DNA from: Ophiosphaerella korrae
Taxonomy: Eukaryota > Ascomycota > Dothideomycetes > Pleosporales > Phaeosphaeriaceae
Length of the DNA: 64,000 bases
Assembly: GCA_028456385.1 (NCBI GenBank)
Contig: JALNQF010000007.1
Coordinates: forward strand, 186,001-250,000
Reading direction: 5' to 3'
In this document: in pieces, positions 48,429 through 61,462 of the stretch
How positions within the stretch are numbered: position 1 is the stretch's first letter
How the letters are laid out: every line of letters starts with the position of its first letter
Made by a program: the position numbers and the translations under genes
Notes under the pieces: model-generated
What the model was told of the DNA's origin: nothing
Databases searched by the model: none
The model's input: only the letters and a program-made list of their open reading frames with translations

Positions 48429-50043
48429 GTGAACAAATCCAAGCGCGACACTTGCTTATACTCGGCATATACTCCAACCACCGACCTTGCAGCTACTACA
48501 TGGTATTATCTCCCTTTATTAAGCTATGTATCAAAGTTTGATCAGCATCTATTTCCCCCGGGTGGAGCACCTCATGATACAAAAAGCCTCTTCCTCACTC
48601 TCCCTCGCCCCATAAGAGAGAAAATATACGCAATGGAAAATCTGGGTCCCAAGCTCTTGATTGATCTCAGCTTCTGGTCGCGATGACGGTGCCCTAATAT
48701 CAGCAATATGGATGAAAGGCCACATGGCCTCTATGAGGATCCACCACAACACTTGTGCAGTGAGCTGGAGAAGAGGCGGTCGCCGAATCCACTGCAACTG
48801 AGCTTAATTTTTGTGTGCAAGTCCATCTCGAATGAGGGTCAAGACTTTTTGTATAGACTCAATTACTTGCAATATCCCAAAGGAGTCTGGGGGGTTGCAA
48901 GCGCTCAAGATCTTGAGTCATCGTACAATCCGGAACTTACGATTCCTGGTAGTTCATCTCACCCCCTGTGTGTTTATAGAGCCACATTGTATTCAGAATC
49001 CACGTCCATTCCCACACAGTACGGGCTCCTTCGAGGATTTGTTGTTTGCCGGATGTTTCCCTAAAATTAGTGAAAAAGGGCACGACAGACAGCTATCCAA
49101 CGCCTCTAGAACAGATAGAGGAATCCTAGAATAATGGAACAGAGTTTGCTCTCGGCTTGCACCAAAACTTATGCCAGGCAGACTTACACTCTACGTAATA
49201 TGCTATGTTGAAGACAAACAAGTTGCAGTGCAAGTACTTCAGCCGCTTCTCCGGCTCTCTATATTTTGTAATTGTGGCATTTGCCTTGGTCCTTTGGTGC
49301 TATATTCCTGGCTACACATCTTCTCCGGTAAATATTTTAAAAAGTCATTACCGCACTATTATGACGAGAACGCAATCATTGCCAAAGCGGGACTGTTCAT
49401 AAGCCCAGAAGGTTTCTGTCCAGGAAATCGCGCCGCTTATCGGTCGGGCTGCGACCGAAGCAAGTATGCCTACATCACTCAAACCTATTGTGTAAGTAAT
49501 GCTTTTGCAGATTTGGCAAAAGAGGTCTTCTACTCGAAAAAGAAAAACGCATTTGCTATCCATACTTGAAAATCCAGTAATGATTTAGCAAATATCGCGA
49601 ACATCTATAACCTCCTGGTTGGCCTACCACCACAGGCTCTCAGAGTACTCAGTCGACTAAAAATCAATCTAACTCCAGTCCACGAACCAATCTCCTTAGG
49701 TAAGTATCCGGGTTGGGATTCCTGGGGTAAAAGCATCAAACTCCTTGCAACCATGACGACCCCGTCGCGCCTAGTCCTTACTATTAACATAGGTACGCAT
49801 TGGGAAGGGGAAGGGTATGAGGCTGATGACAGGCACTACACTGGTACTAAGGAAATAGAACAACAAACGGCTCAATACTACGAGGAGATCATATGTCCAC
49901 TTCTCCAACTTCAAGGGCTAAAAGGACTTTTTGTGCATGCCCCTCATCCGTTTGGCTGGCATAGAGAAGATACACGGCGTGAGACTGAGTGCAAACTTGA
50001 AAGGATGGTCATGGGTCCTAAGTATAATGCCTATGCTGCTTAA
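48429..50043 (+). pseudogene. Degraded F-box/2EXR-like domain gene
   Basis: Successive fragments in the plus orientation read as one fungal protein broken by frame changes and stops. They are: LPRPIREKIYAMENLG (frame 3, to 48686), a shift near 48682, LIFVCKSISNEGQDFLYRLN (about 48800, the LLLVCKQI...ILY signature of these proteins), and a shift to frame 1 for LKILSHRTIRNLRFLVVHL. An in-frame TAA follows at 49132-49134; the same frame resumes with WNRVCSRLAPKLMPGRLTLYV, hits TGA at 49567-49569 and resumes again to 50043. At least two stops and two to three frameshifts make it non-functional as written. Normal introns do not explain the breaks. The family name is from pattern memory. Confidence 0.62.
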
Positions 50044-53000
50044 AAGCACCCCCCCCCCCCGGCCTGCTGGTACACTCGACCATTTCTACTCGATCCCCAC
50101 GCAAGTTAGAAGGATATTATTCATCAAATCAATCTCAGCCCCCCTGATTTTACATTAGTGTACCTTGTATCAACCAGCGAGGGGTTGCTTACCAATATAC
50201 ACTCACAGTAAGGCGTCTCTCGCCCTATTGAACGCTCCCATCAAAAGTCTATCAGAATATTGACTTGGATAGCAAGCGGAAACCAAGCGACACTTGCTTC
50301 AGCTAGCAGCAAAATCGGGTTGCTGTTGTTGCACAGTAGTCGAGGATCAAGGAGAGTGAGAGAGGGGAAAGTGCATAGCGATATAACTATAGGGCCAGAA
50401 AATAAATAATCAGCCTTGAAGACTTGCAGGCAAAACCTGAATTTTAACCATGTCCGTCTTGGATGATACCAGGGTCACTGTGTTACTATCCGGTATCCAT
50501 ATACACACGGGTCTCCTGTTCCATTAGCCTGGTAAGCCGGTTGACGGAGCTCTCGCGCTGTACGCTGGGTTTGACACTAAGTGCTGGGTCTATGATGATG
50601 GATTTGATCGTGGTCTTGTCCCCGGATAGGCGATGATAGAAGCCTAAGCCAAAGTACGCGGTTTTTTGTTGACGAGTTGAGCTGACGTGTCAGATGTCGA
50701 GAATGAATAGATCAGAGCCGAACTTCGAGATACGAAGATTGCCTAAACTTGCACTCCGAACAACGAGAAAATCAGAGAACATATACTTACATATGCCTTC
50801 AAATAGCAAGTAACAACGAACTCTCCAATCTTTGGTGGTTTTGAAACGCAGGTATTTACCTGATATGTTGGCACAGATATTCCGAGTGCGAAATTTATAG
50901 TAGTTATAGTTTAAGATTATGTAGGAGTTGAAGACATAATATTAGATTCGGTGGAAAGATGGAAATGACGACTTCATTCCTGTTTGGCGGTAGCCAGGCC
51001 ATCCATGACCAAGTCACGAACTCGATACAGGCCTGTATCGATGGGGAGTAACGGTGTCACCGATCAAGGGGAGAGTTATATGGAGAATATCATTTTAATT
51101 TATTCTATGAAGCAAACCCAGTCAATGCACCTGGGAGTAGATACAGTATCAATACTCAAATTACCTGAACAAAGTCAGTACAACGGTCCCAAGAGGCGAT
51201 CAATTACGAAACAAAATGTGTGGTGAGCGTATCAGTTCTCCAAGGTGATTGTTTCTTCAAAGTAATTCGGAAAGAACACAGCGAATCATTGTATTCATCA
51301 GGCGAAAAAGAGAGACAGGGATGAGAGTACTGACCAATTGCCACAATCGACATCCTGGGACAGGTGACGGAATACTAAGAATGACAAGTTAGCTTGCGCA
51401 CAAGAGTCAAAGTTTAATCGCTCAGAAGAATTGAACAATGCGAGTCCATAAAGCATCAGCCTGGGCATATTAGTCAGTTGCCCCATTGAACACCGTGAAC
51501 CGGGACTCACCTCATTAAATCAGATTTTGTTGGGTGATCAGGACGACGGACGCTCGTTACAACGCCGCCGTTCACACAGTGTGAATATCAATGTATCATC
51601 ACGTAGGAATGGACCGCCTGGGATGTGGGGGCTTGCCGTACCTTGGCCTATCAACCTTGTCAGTTCGCATGCTATATAGTCAATGACAGCAGATGAGTGG
51701 GTCGTGGGCAATCAGTGATGCTGAATCAACAAGTATCTCCCCTTCAAGCACCCACAGGTTTGTACGCCTGTTTTTGGCGGATGCCATCCGGAGAGTACAA
51801 TCTGTCCGCCCGGCGCATCAGGGGTATCATCAGGAGGTGTATAGTCTAGGGAGGTCGCGTAAAGATGACGGAGGGCAGATGTACCTGAAGACACAACGTT
51901 AGCACCTCTGGTGTAAATGTGCATAGGTAGAGTTGGAACGAGGGAAGCAGGGTCAGACAAGGCTGAAACTAAGTTTAGACAGAATCGACATTGTATATTC
52001 AGGTCGAGGAATGCCTTTCCGTGTCACAATATCATCACTCTGCTGTGGAGGGCAGGTTGTGGTGAAGAAACGTACCTTTGTGAAAAATGAACGAGCAGTG
52101 CTGATGTCTCAGTAAATCAGTGACTTTCTGTAAAGCAATTAGCAGGTACCAAGGACGGCACATGTAGAAGAATTGCAGTGCTAAAGATTGTGCATCATGG
52201 TAATTTTAGAGTTTATGTAGTCCTTCATGAGATTGTAGGAGTTGGATTGTTGTTCAAGTAATCATCTGCTCAAGCGGAGATAGGATAAAGCTTACCTTTA
52301 GCTATACATCTGGAGCATATAAGCTGCGTCAATTGTTGATTAAGGCAAAGATACTGCTTGCGCACTTGAGCGCAATTGATGAACGTTCGCCATTGTGAGG
52401 TGTTGTTGAACGACGTTGCAAGCTCCAGAAAATTTAGCTTGACTTGCTGGCCGGCGCGACCATTTCGCCGTAGCGTGGTCACGTGTGTGCAATACATCGT
52501 CCAACTTCTTCTCTCTTGGTCCAACGTTGAGAACGGACTAATTTCCTCAAAATAGTTATCGTGAGTGAGTAAATTGGCAATACAGAGGTTCAGCTATATG
52601 TTGTTGCTATTCGAGATTACACCATACTCTGTTCGTTGAACTAGTGAACAGCCAAAGGGAACCCGCAACCACCTCTTTGGGATCAGAGCACTCAATTCGA
52701 GTTTGAGACAAGATGTTACAGATTATTGCCCCTGATATTTCGGTGTTCCTTTGTCCAAGTTACGACTGAGCTATCGCCAAGTGGATGAATGTACCTAGCA
52801 GCGGTTGGATATATTATTCGAGGTCCCAGGTTGACAGGTTGCGCAAGCAAACTTTATCTCATTTCCTCCCCGGGCTGGCTCGGCCAATGAATTTGTTTTT
52901 CTATTTTGGCTGCCCTGTCAGTGTTTATGTGCTTTCTTTCAAACAGGTACGACAAAACCCCAATATCGATCCAGAAGCAAAATAGGCATTAGCAAGGCAC

Positions 53001-53969
53001 AGTATTTATGGCGAGTATTCAAATAAGACAGGTACGACAAAACGCACACCACCTGGCATCTTCATGCCACCTGTATATTATGCCTCTATCTACCCTAATC
53101 TAATCTATCAATTCGACGTACTTCAATTGTGTCCAAGACACGTATCGACAATGTATCCTAGTTCTACCGGATGAGAGTGAAGTCATTGCATGCTTAGCCG
53201 CATGACCTTGTGGACACCGCCGTATATACCGATCATAATACCTGGGTACAAGGCCTGGCAAAGTTGTCTAGACGCGCAATACCTACCTAAATGAGAGGAC
53301 ACGCCATACCCCCCAACATCACAAGTAGTCTAATAGTCCTCGACCAAGAAACCTACGAGAATTCGCCCTTATCCCCAAACGCGCAGAAACATCGCGTTTC
53401 CCTAAGTTGATATTCCAGTATTATTATAGACAGGATCCTCCTTGAACACGGCTGTTTCAAGACACCCGAGGCAACGTCGGAAAGGATCAGGGGCCAACAT
53501 GACGCACGAAGTGGAGAGCATGCATGCCAAAAGGAAACGGTAACGGTTGCAACGAAAGCGGGCGTTGCAGGCAAAAAGTAAAGAAGTATATACAGGGGTG
53601 GTGACCTAAAAAAGAAAGAATAGGAGACCTAGCCGAGTGTGAGGGGTAAGGAAAAGGAAAATGCGAATACAGTTTTGGGTGACAGGGATCAGAAGACGGG
53701 TCTGTCAGTGTCACTCAAGCCGATACTTGGCTTGCAGTAAAGCGAGGCGCCAAAGGCTCACTTGGCTCTGTAGGATTGTTGGGTGAATCAGCAATGCTCG
53801 ACCACGGCAGGTATCGTTCGAGGCTGTGGAGAGTGTGTTCAGTCAAAGCAAGAATTCATAGGATATGGTAACTAAGAAACATGTGCAGAGTATGCTATTC
53901 GTTATTACAATATGAACGATCCACATAATGAGAATGCCTCTTTATTATCGATCATGGTGCCCCGCTTGA
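50044..53969. other. 3.9 kb AT-rich region without assigned gene
   Basis: Only short ORFs. Two minus-strand stretches (52270-52524 and 51298-51510) have plausible amino-acid composition and adjacent splice-like sites but no recognised family. A poly-C run is at about 50047-50058. No mobile-element protein recognised. Confidence 0.45.
52943..53043. repeat. 16-bp direct repeat pair
   Basis: ACAGGTACGACAAAAC occurs at 52943-52958 and again at 53028-53043, 85 bases apart, in otherwise non-coding sequence. It could be a small duplication or the edge of an old insertion. Confidence 0.75.
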
Positions 53970-55252
53970 TTAGAGCAAGTTGCCAAAGTCTTTCTTCAGA
54001 ACGTCGAGGATCTCACGACTATCTACCATTTCCTCTGTTGCTTTGTTCCCAGGCTGCTGTTCACCGTCTTTAAGTCGTTTCAATATCTCTGGGTCCAGCT
54101 CGCTTATTAACTCATCAAATTCTTTCTGCTCTTCTCCTTCTTGCTTGAAGTAATCCTGCTCCAACATAAATTCTTCTGGCAATTGTTGCATTGAGCTAGG
54201 AAAAACATGTATAGTTGGAAACTCCAGAACGGTGCGACCATTGAGGCATTCGCCAAGAGTTGCCGATGATGTGAGCGGTATTAGGACATGTTTGCTTGAG
54301 CTGGTGCGTGGCTTTAAGAGATAAAACCGATAATCGCCATCGCCAGCTGTTTCGGTGATTGGCTCGCCATGGCGATAATCTGAAGCAGGTGGTTCTATCA
54401 ATTCGGATTTTACGCCCTCCATGCTTTCCTCATTGGGATGAGAAGGTTCCTGCTCTTGATTACTGGGTTCGGCCTTGATGTTGTGCTGGGCTGGGTTGCG
54501 TTTTCGCTTCTTGGTTGTGTGTTGCTCTCGGGTAACAAACGGCTGAGTTCCTGCTATCCGGCATGCCGACGATGTTTGAGTAAGCTGGCGATTCTTTTGG
54601 TTGTCAAGCCATTCAACTGTCCACACGATATTATGACCACCCGTTGATTTCCTAATTTAGCTTGTTAGCTTACATGATCAACATTGGTGGGCGCCTTACT
54701 TAGTCTTGGATCGGTGTGATTTGTTCTCTTTTTGTCTGCTCAGCCCTTTTGGTGCCTGAATAACCACTACGCCTGCAGCTTCAAGTTGTTTATAGTTTGT
54801 TTGGCCTTTTATTGACTGTGACCATGATGTTCGTGGCGTTGTAGAAGTCTCGAGGCCCCGCTCCGCCTTCTCAACGTCGCGTTCTATGCCAGTTAGAAAA
54901 TTGAAGTCATGGTCGATTCCTGATGGCGTCACAAGCTGGGACTTTTTGACAAATTTGGTCGGATCACGCCGTCCTGAGCATTGCGCCCACTGCTGATGTC
55001 GCTTGTAGCAGGGTAACGAGCATGTACGTGCTGCGCAGCCTGGGCAACGATACTTGTATTTGTTGGTGTTGCTGGTGATGTTAGCTCAAGTTTGCTCTAC
55101 TGTGCGACTACAATAGAATATCAGACAGGATGCAAGCATTGATCATTATCGTGCATAGTCAAGCATGTCGAAGGATATGTTCAAGTTGCAAAAAGGCCGA
55201 TGCGGACATACCAAACACTACAAAGATCACTCAACGGCGTCTCGTCCGACAT
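53970..55252 (-). CDS. BCD1: Box C/D snoRNA assembly protein BCD1 (HIT zinc finger)
   Basis: Three exons: 55252-55212, 55071-54700, 54651-53970 (1095 nt, 364 aa). The N-terminal zf-HIT domain is complete only after splicing: Cys11, 14, 23, 26, 31, 35, His39 and Cys45 (LCSVCNT, CPGCAARTCSLPCYKRHQ). The Bcd1 body follows (KSQLVTPSGIDHDFNFLTGIER, then a basic Lys-rich region), and a C-terminal domain with FYLLKPRT and VLEFPTIHVFP. In yeast, Bcd1 is needed for early box C/D snoRNP biogenesis with R2TP/Rsa1. The first intron (140 nt) interrupts codon Cys14. The acidic C-terminus reads EILDVLKKDFGNLL. Confidence 0.92.
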
Positions 55253-57236
55253 GCTATGAAGGCCCGAAGCGCCGCGAGGTCGAATGGAACACGGCCGTTG
55301 TGAGATGGAAACCGGATGAACGGGCGCAAACAATACTTTTCCAAACGAAGTCTATCAAAGCGGCGCGAATGGCGCAAACCGGAGCAGCTACCCGAGCAAT
55401 ACCGCTTCTACGGGAATGGCGCCGGCCAGGATGGGTTGAGCAGGTGCACGTTCGGCTTGGCAGTTAGGAAAACTTTGGTGGCTGATATCGGAGTATTTAT
55501 TGGCATCCAATTATGTTGTGGTGCTGAGGCGATGATGATGCACGGGTCACCGATAACGATTGAAGGGAAGGATAGACAATAGAGTTGCGCTGGCATGCTT
55601 CGATCCTGCAAGCTGACAGATGCAGATGCAGTTGAGTTGTGAAGGTTTGATGAGCACTAGTCGGCTTTCTAGCGACGGCCATTCCCAAGATGCAGTGACC
55701 AATGGCCGCAAGCTCACCTCCGCAACGCTCGCCCTGTGCTTGTAGCATAACTAGTCTTCCTAGTAGATGTGACTCGAGAAGAAAGGAAACGAGGGTACGC
55801 TACTTTCGCATGATGATTGCCATGGACTATTGACAATTGGCATGATTTCTGTGGATGAAAGGAGCAGGGAATAGTGCTTTGGAGCGACATGAGATAGGAA
55901 TCGTGTTGTAGCTTATTGGATCACAGCGTGTGCAAGATTTCAGATTACATTGTTGAGGTTGAGCCGATTGCTTAGCTTTTAGTGGGCCTGTGGAGGTGGC
56001 GAAGAATTTCCTTCATGCAGGATGCACAGGTAGCGGCGTTTCGGCGTTTGTATGGTGCAATCATTTCCCAACTCCACGAAACTTTTGGCAAAAGACGATC
56101 ATCACAAGCCAATGGTTGAGTGCGAAGACTAATAAGTATTGTGGATACTCGGGCAGATTACCACAGCGAACAGTATGATGAGGTCAGATCATGGGCTCCA
56201 GCAACAATCAGACAGCCAGCAATTTTCAGGGACTTGCGGCGGAACAGCGGACGAATAGCTTGGTGCTGAAACGCGGGATTTGAGTGAGGATAATTCGATA
56301 TCGAGCCTGATCCAGGACAGACATGGCAGGGAGGGGAGGATGTGCCTCGCCAATATCACAGGCTTTCTGTTCGTGCTGGCGGATGCACGCCACGCCACTG
56401 CGGAAGCTTGCTCATGCACGTTGCAGACCCTCGTGCAGCGATGCACAAGACGGCTACGAAAATGATTCGATTGCAGCCAAAAGCGGCATTTGGCATGAAG
56501 GCGCACGCCCATTGATATTGCCACAAATGGGGGGGAGACTCGGCTTTGCCGCCTAATGGTTTGAAGCCTGAGTCGCGGCCAGCAGGTGTTGGTAATGTAC
56601 TATGAATGTACCAGGGCCAGGGCGACGGGGAGTCAAAACACGGCTGGCAATAGATGATGGCGATAGCAAGCAGTGCCTGGGTAGACCTGAGTATGGCTTT
56701 GATTGCCTGGCGCCGTTCCGGTTCGAAACGCAACAGACCTTGCAGCGCCGTTATTCTGAGCGAGCACAAGCACACGGAAGGCATCGCATCCAGCTGTGGG
56801 CTCGTCCGGCGGCGGCCAGCCCCTGACAAAAACCTTATTCGGAGAGGGTGCCTGATCGAACGCGGATTGGCAGAGGCGAGTCAAATCTCCTGGACGCGAG
56901 ACCTGTGGAGCTGCCGGCCCCTGCTAGTCCTGCTAGTGTGCGCATCGTTCATCCCCAAGCTTCTAGTGCGAGGAGAGCATGCGGCAGAGCTCCCCCAAAA
57001 GTAGCTGCTTGTCCCAGCTGTTTTCTCTCCTTGCTGTAGCCCTCCTCACTGCAACTGCAGCAAGGTGATCTCAGAGCGCAAGCCTTGGCCAATACGTGAG
57101 AGCGTCAAGTACTGTTGCTGCCGCTGCTGCTCCTCTTGGTTGCCGTCGTCCTCTCCCCCATGGTACCTGTGCCATCGCATCCGTCTTGATACCCAACACC
57201 CATACCTACATCCGACCACTATTCGCCATTCACACA
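55253..57236. other. 2 kb divergent intergenic region BCD1 / DENN gene
   Basis: Overlapping small ORFs on both strands with no recognisable protein. The ORF at 55165-55467 is antisense to the BCD1 first exon and intron. It likely holds the DENN gene promoter and a long 5' leader. Confidence 0.5.
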
Positions 57237-60111
57237 ATGGCTCCTTCTCTGAGCCTACGTCCTCGCACCGGCGAGCGACCGCCCACCCGCGACAACACTG
57301 ACCACAGCCTCATCATCCCCAGCCGGACATCGTCGCTGCACTCGCGCATCACCCAGCCACTGCCCTCTACATTGAACGTCAAGCAGGGTGCGAAGAGCCC
57401 AAAGACACTGACCCATGCATACATGGTCTGCGGTGTTGGCCGCGAGCCGTCCCAATGGGTGAAGGCGCCCTCCCCACCCCAGGGCAAGATTGGACACATG
57501 AAGGGTGCAGTCGGCACCTTCTGGCTGCCAGAGATCCTGGGAAGCAGCCCGCGGCTCGAACAGGACAACGACATTGCGAGGTCTCTCCATGCCGCCATGC
57601 GCGTACGTGTCTGACGTATATCTTCCCCCCTGGCTTATCTAATCAAGACCACAGGCGTGCTTTCCCCACGACGTTGAGATTTGCACGGGCAGGAGCCAGC
57701 CTCACTGTGTCCACCACTCCTTCGTTCTACAGCAGGATTCTTCACACACCCTCTATGGCATTGCTCTGCGCGTCTGGTCTCGTGCTGACGACAAGCGCGC
57801 CGAGACCATCCGAGACTTGCGAAAGCGAATCGAGCCGGACTTCTTCGACAACCCGGATGAGACCTACTGGATCCCCTATTGTCTGAGCTTCCTCTCCCGC
57901 TACCCCTTGTACAACTTGCTCGGTGACTACCTCCGTGGCATGTGGATCCACTGGAACAAGGCCACAAACCTCTTCCACGCTGAGGAAGTGTCTCGCATTC
58001 TCAGTTTCCCCGCCCCTCGGCTCAATGACTTGGTCCGAATCGATATGAAGGATTATGCTCTGTGCTATCAGTTCCCCTCGACACCAACCGGCTTCCAGAA
58101 TTTCGCCATGTGGCCCCTCTTTACCTGTCTCTCCATCCCCAACATTGTGGGTGTGATAGAGGCTGCCGTGTCACCCACCCGGCGAATTATCTTCACAAGT
58201 CACTACCCAGCAATGCTCACCATTGCCGCCGAAACAGTGCGTTTCTGTGTAAGGGTGTACGAGTGGAGCGGTCTCTATGTGCCCGTTGTTCATGCACGTC
58301 ATGTGAAGGATTTGGTCCAGGAACCGGGCCCGTACATCCTTGGTGTAACGTCGGAATGTCGCTCCCTGTTCACAGCGCCCACTGACGCACTCGTTGTGGA
58401 TCTTGACAGGAACTTTGTGTTAACCTCGAGCCCTCCAACTGCACTCACAGCTGGCCAGAGAACTAAGATGATTACTCGTCTCACACAGGCCCTCAATGGC
58501 GAGGTTTCGCCAACTGGTGTCCCACAGCATTTGCGATCTGCATATGGCGGCGGCAAACTCATCCCAGCGGGTCAAATTATTGTGATGCGTGGTGAGGTCG
58601 AGAGTATCCAGGATCCTGAGTGGTGGACCCAGGATGCTGTCATGTCCGTCATGGATCATGTGTGCGAGAAGCTGGTACGTATTTTAGTCATTGCATTTCC
58701 GCATAAATCTAATTATGTCTCGCAGGGCAAGAATACTGGCATGAAGGCTATCTTCGGCGGATCCGTCAAGAAGCCACTCATGACCAAGGTCTCGATGCGT
58801 CACCTCAACGAGATCGTCAGGGAACGCAACCAGTACTCTCGCGATGCCCAAGAAGCATGGCAAGACTTCATCAATCTTAAGGGCCGCATGGATACCGAGC
58901 TATCTAAAGTCACTAAGCGTAACAACTTCTTGGTTGAGGAACTCGAAAGCTGGAAACAGCAATTCCTCAAGTTCCAGGCTTTCGCTGAGCAGCTCACCAA
59001 GGAGACTCAAGACCTCAAGGTCAAAATTGAGAATCACAAGCGCGAAAATCGTCGCCTCACCAACCTCATTGATCAGCAGAAAGATGATGCCGCCCGGCTT
59101 ACCATTCGTCTGTCTGGTACCGAGAAGCAGCGCGACGATGCTTTGGAGGCACTGGTTCTTCAGCAAGAAATTGCCGAAGAGCTTGAGCGCGAGAGGAAAC
59201 GAAACAAAAAGGAGCTTTCCGCTTTGCAACACACCAATGGTGCCATTCTTCGACAGCGTGATGAAGCGCAACGTGTTGTGCTTCATCTTCGTGCTCTCAT
59301 CGAGGGTCAGACACACCACATGGAGCACATTGTCAAGTCACTCAATCAGGATGATATGACAAGCTACCTCGAGGCAGGCTTCGAAGATGTCCCAGAGGAG
59401 AATGAGGAAGATGTGTTTGAGGATGCCAGTACCGGAACAAAGGACAAGTCAGAAATCAGTACTATCCGTGGCGTTGATAGCCGCAACGGTTCAAGGTCAA
59501 GCACCGCCCAGACTCAACACCTTGAGGGTGAGGATGTCACACCAGACATGGAGCAAAGGTTGCACCGCAGCCCTGCGCGGAACTCAAAGCGCTTCTCCAA
59601 CCAGTCCATGGTTGATGTTGCAGACCGCGTTCTTCGCGACAAGACCGACGCTATTGCGTACATCATTCGTAATATTTCGGAACAATGCGCCGCAGCTGTT
59701 GAGGGTCTCCAGCTCGCGCAGCGTGCTGATACCGAGGATGGCGATAACCACAGCGACCGTCGCAGCAGTGTAGGACAGCTCTCGTCCGTTGGTGGACGTG
59801 CTCAATCAACACAGGGCAGCGAGTACGGCGATGAAGACATGCTCCGCCCCGGACGGGGATCTAGCATTCCTCCTACCCCAGACCTAAGCCACAGGTCGAG
59901 CACATCAATGTCCATGGCTAGCGCCTCAACAACACCAGATCGGTCGAGTCTGCAACATCGTCTGCACGACGTCCCAGTCGTACCGACTCGAATTCTCGAG
60001 CACGACGATGATGTCGATGACAACAGCGATCTTCAAGCTGATATGCTACCCGTTTCAAAGTATGCAAGTCCACTGCAGCGACCCGGACAGACAGTCCGGA
60101 ACGTACGATAA
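57237..60111 (+). CDS. DENN (AEX-3) domain protein with coiled coil
   Basis: Three exons: 57237-57602, 57655-58674, 58726-60111 (2772 nt, 923 aa). It is a Rab-GEF type protein. The uDENN region is around residues 55-190 (AYMVCGVGREPSQWV, GIALRVWSRAD). The core DENN region follows at about 225-400: LLGDYLRGMWIHWNK, PLFTCLSIPNIVGVIEAAV, IIFTSHYPAMLTIAAE, PYILGV and DALVVDLDRN. A long charged coiled coil at about residues 490-640 precedes a Ser/Asp-rich tail. DENN proteins exchange GDP on Rab GTPases in membrane traffic; the Rab partner is unknown. Intron 2 is 51 nt and has no stop, so it can be read through in frame. Confidence 0.88.
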
Positions 60112-61462
60112 GCCTCATGCTTTGTTTTTCTAGCGGGCGGGAACCACTGATGCCATCTTCCATTCCGACATCGGTGTTCTCAAGTTGAACCAAATTCTTA
60201 CTATCCTTGAGTGAAGCACCTTAAACCATTTTCCATTTCAAATCTACGACCTTTTCCTGTGTTGTTCGACGGCCGCGAATCAGCTGGTGGGTAGATTGAC
60301 TGTTGCGGAGTCGTGAAAAGCAAGAGTGTGAGAGTTGGGGAGAGACCGCGAGCAGAGACTCGCTATGAGGGAGATGGACAGCGTTTTATCGATCCCATCC
60401 TGGACTTCTGTGTTTGGAAGTGCCCGCCCATATGTTGATTGTAATTTGTTCGTTAGCATAATACCACTGTTTCCTTGGGTTACTACATCCTTTATTACTT
60501 TTCGTCTCTTGAATATTGGTGCCTTTGCTTTTTTACATGGCCATGAACGTGGTGCTCTTTGTAGCACCGGGTGGCTCTGATTTCCTCTATCCATAAGACT
60601 GGATATGCGTCTAAGTGACAAACAATTAACTTGGTGAATCGTAGAGGTAGATAATCTCTGATGTGACATGTCATGGGTATCTCCACCCTCCATGATATAC
60701 ACCTTCTGCGTCTATATCCGTCCTCGGCATTCAGCAATGACAAGCGTGCTTATTAATATGGTAATCCCCAAGGCCATCAGCTACTCATCTCGATTTACCC
60801 CTATTGGCACGTCGCTCGCCCCACGCAAGGCCTCAAATCCAATAACACTGAGTAGTCTAAAATCGCTACAGAACTTCCACCACAAAACCACTGTGAAAGG
60901 AAATGCTAATGACGCCCCTTCCCCACCATCCATCACACTAGTCATAACTTACATTTACATCTTTGGTGGCGATACAACTCTTCCCACCCTTGTATCTCCT
61001 AGCGCTCTTCATAGTGCGGGCGTGTGTGTGTCCGTAGCTTGCCGTTGTGATAAATTTTACTCCAAATTTCTAGTTGCCTGAAGCTAGGATCTGCTTGAGT
61101 ATGATACCGATATATATGTAATGAATCACCATTGCACTGCCCATGTCCAAACTGACGTGCAGACAACCTGATGCCAATCGTGCCATCCAACCCCCCCCCC
61201 CCCCCTCCTCTCCTCTCCCAAAAAAAAGTATAATACCAATTTCAAATATTGCTACATGTCATGAACATCATTTGCCACGCACCCCAAACCAAACATGGCT
61301 CTGCATCCGCCGTAGCGCTCAACGCTTCCAAGCCATCAACATCGCTGAACCAACCTTCCTTCACCAACGATTCTGCAAGCTATACATTAAAAAAAAGCGA
61401 AAGTGGGTATACTACTAACTACTAATCCAAATCAAACCGCGTCTCGTGCCCAAGGCGGCTCC
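60112..61462. other. 1.35 kb convergent intergenic region
   Basis: Between the DENN gene (+) and the regulator (-). It holds a poly-C run at about 61190-61204 followed by CT-rich sequence, and short ORFs only. Confidence 0.5.

Noticed and set aside
49485..49505. Possible intron donor GTAAGT in the pseudogene
   Set aside because: The only nearby acceptor would give a 19-nt intron, far below the size of introns in this genome, and would not remove the TGA at 49567.
55165..55467. 100-codon plus-strand ORF
   Set aside because: It lies antisense to the BCD1 first exon and intron, which have a complete HIT zinc finger.
56715..56735. Second tRNA-like B box (GGTTCGAAAC)
   Set aside because: No complementary T-arm stem and no cloverleaf possible around it.
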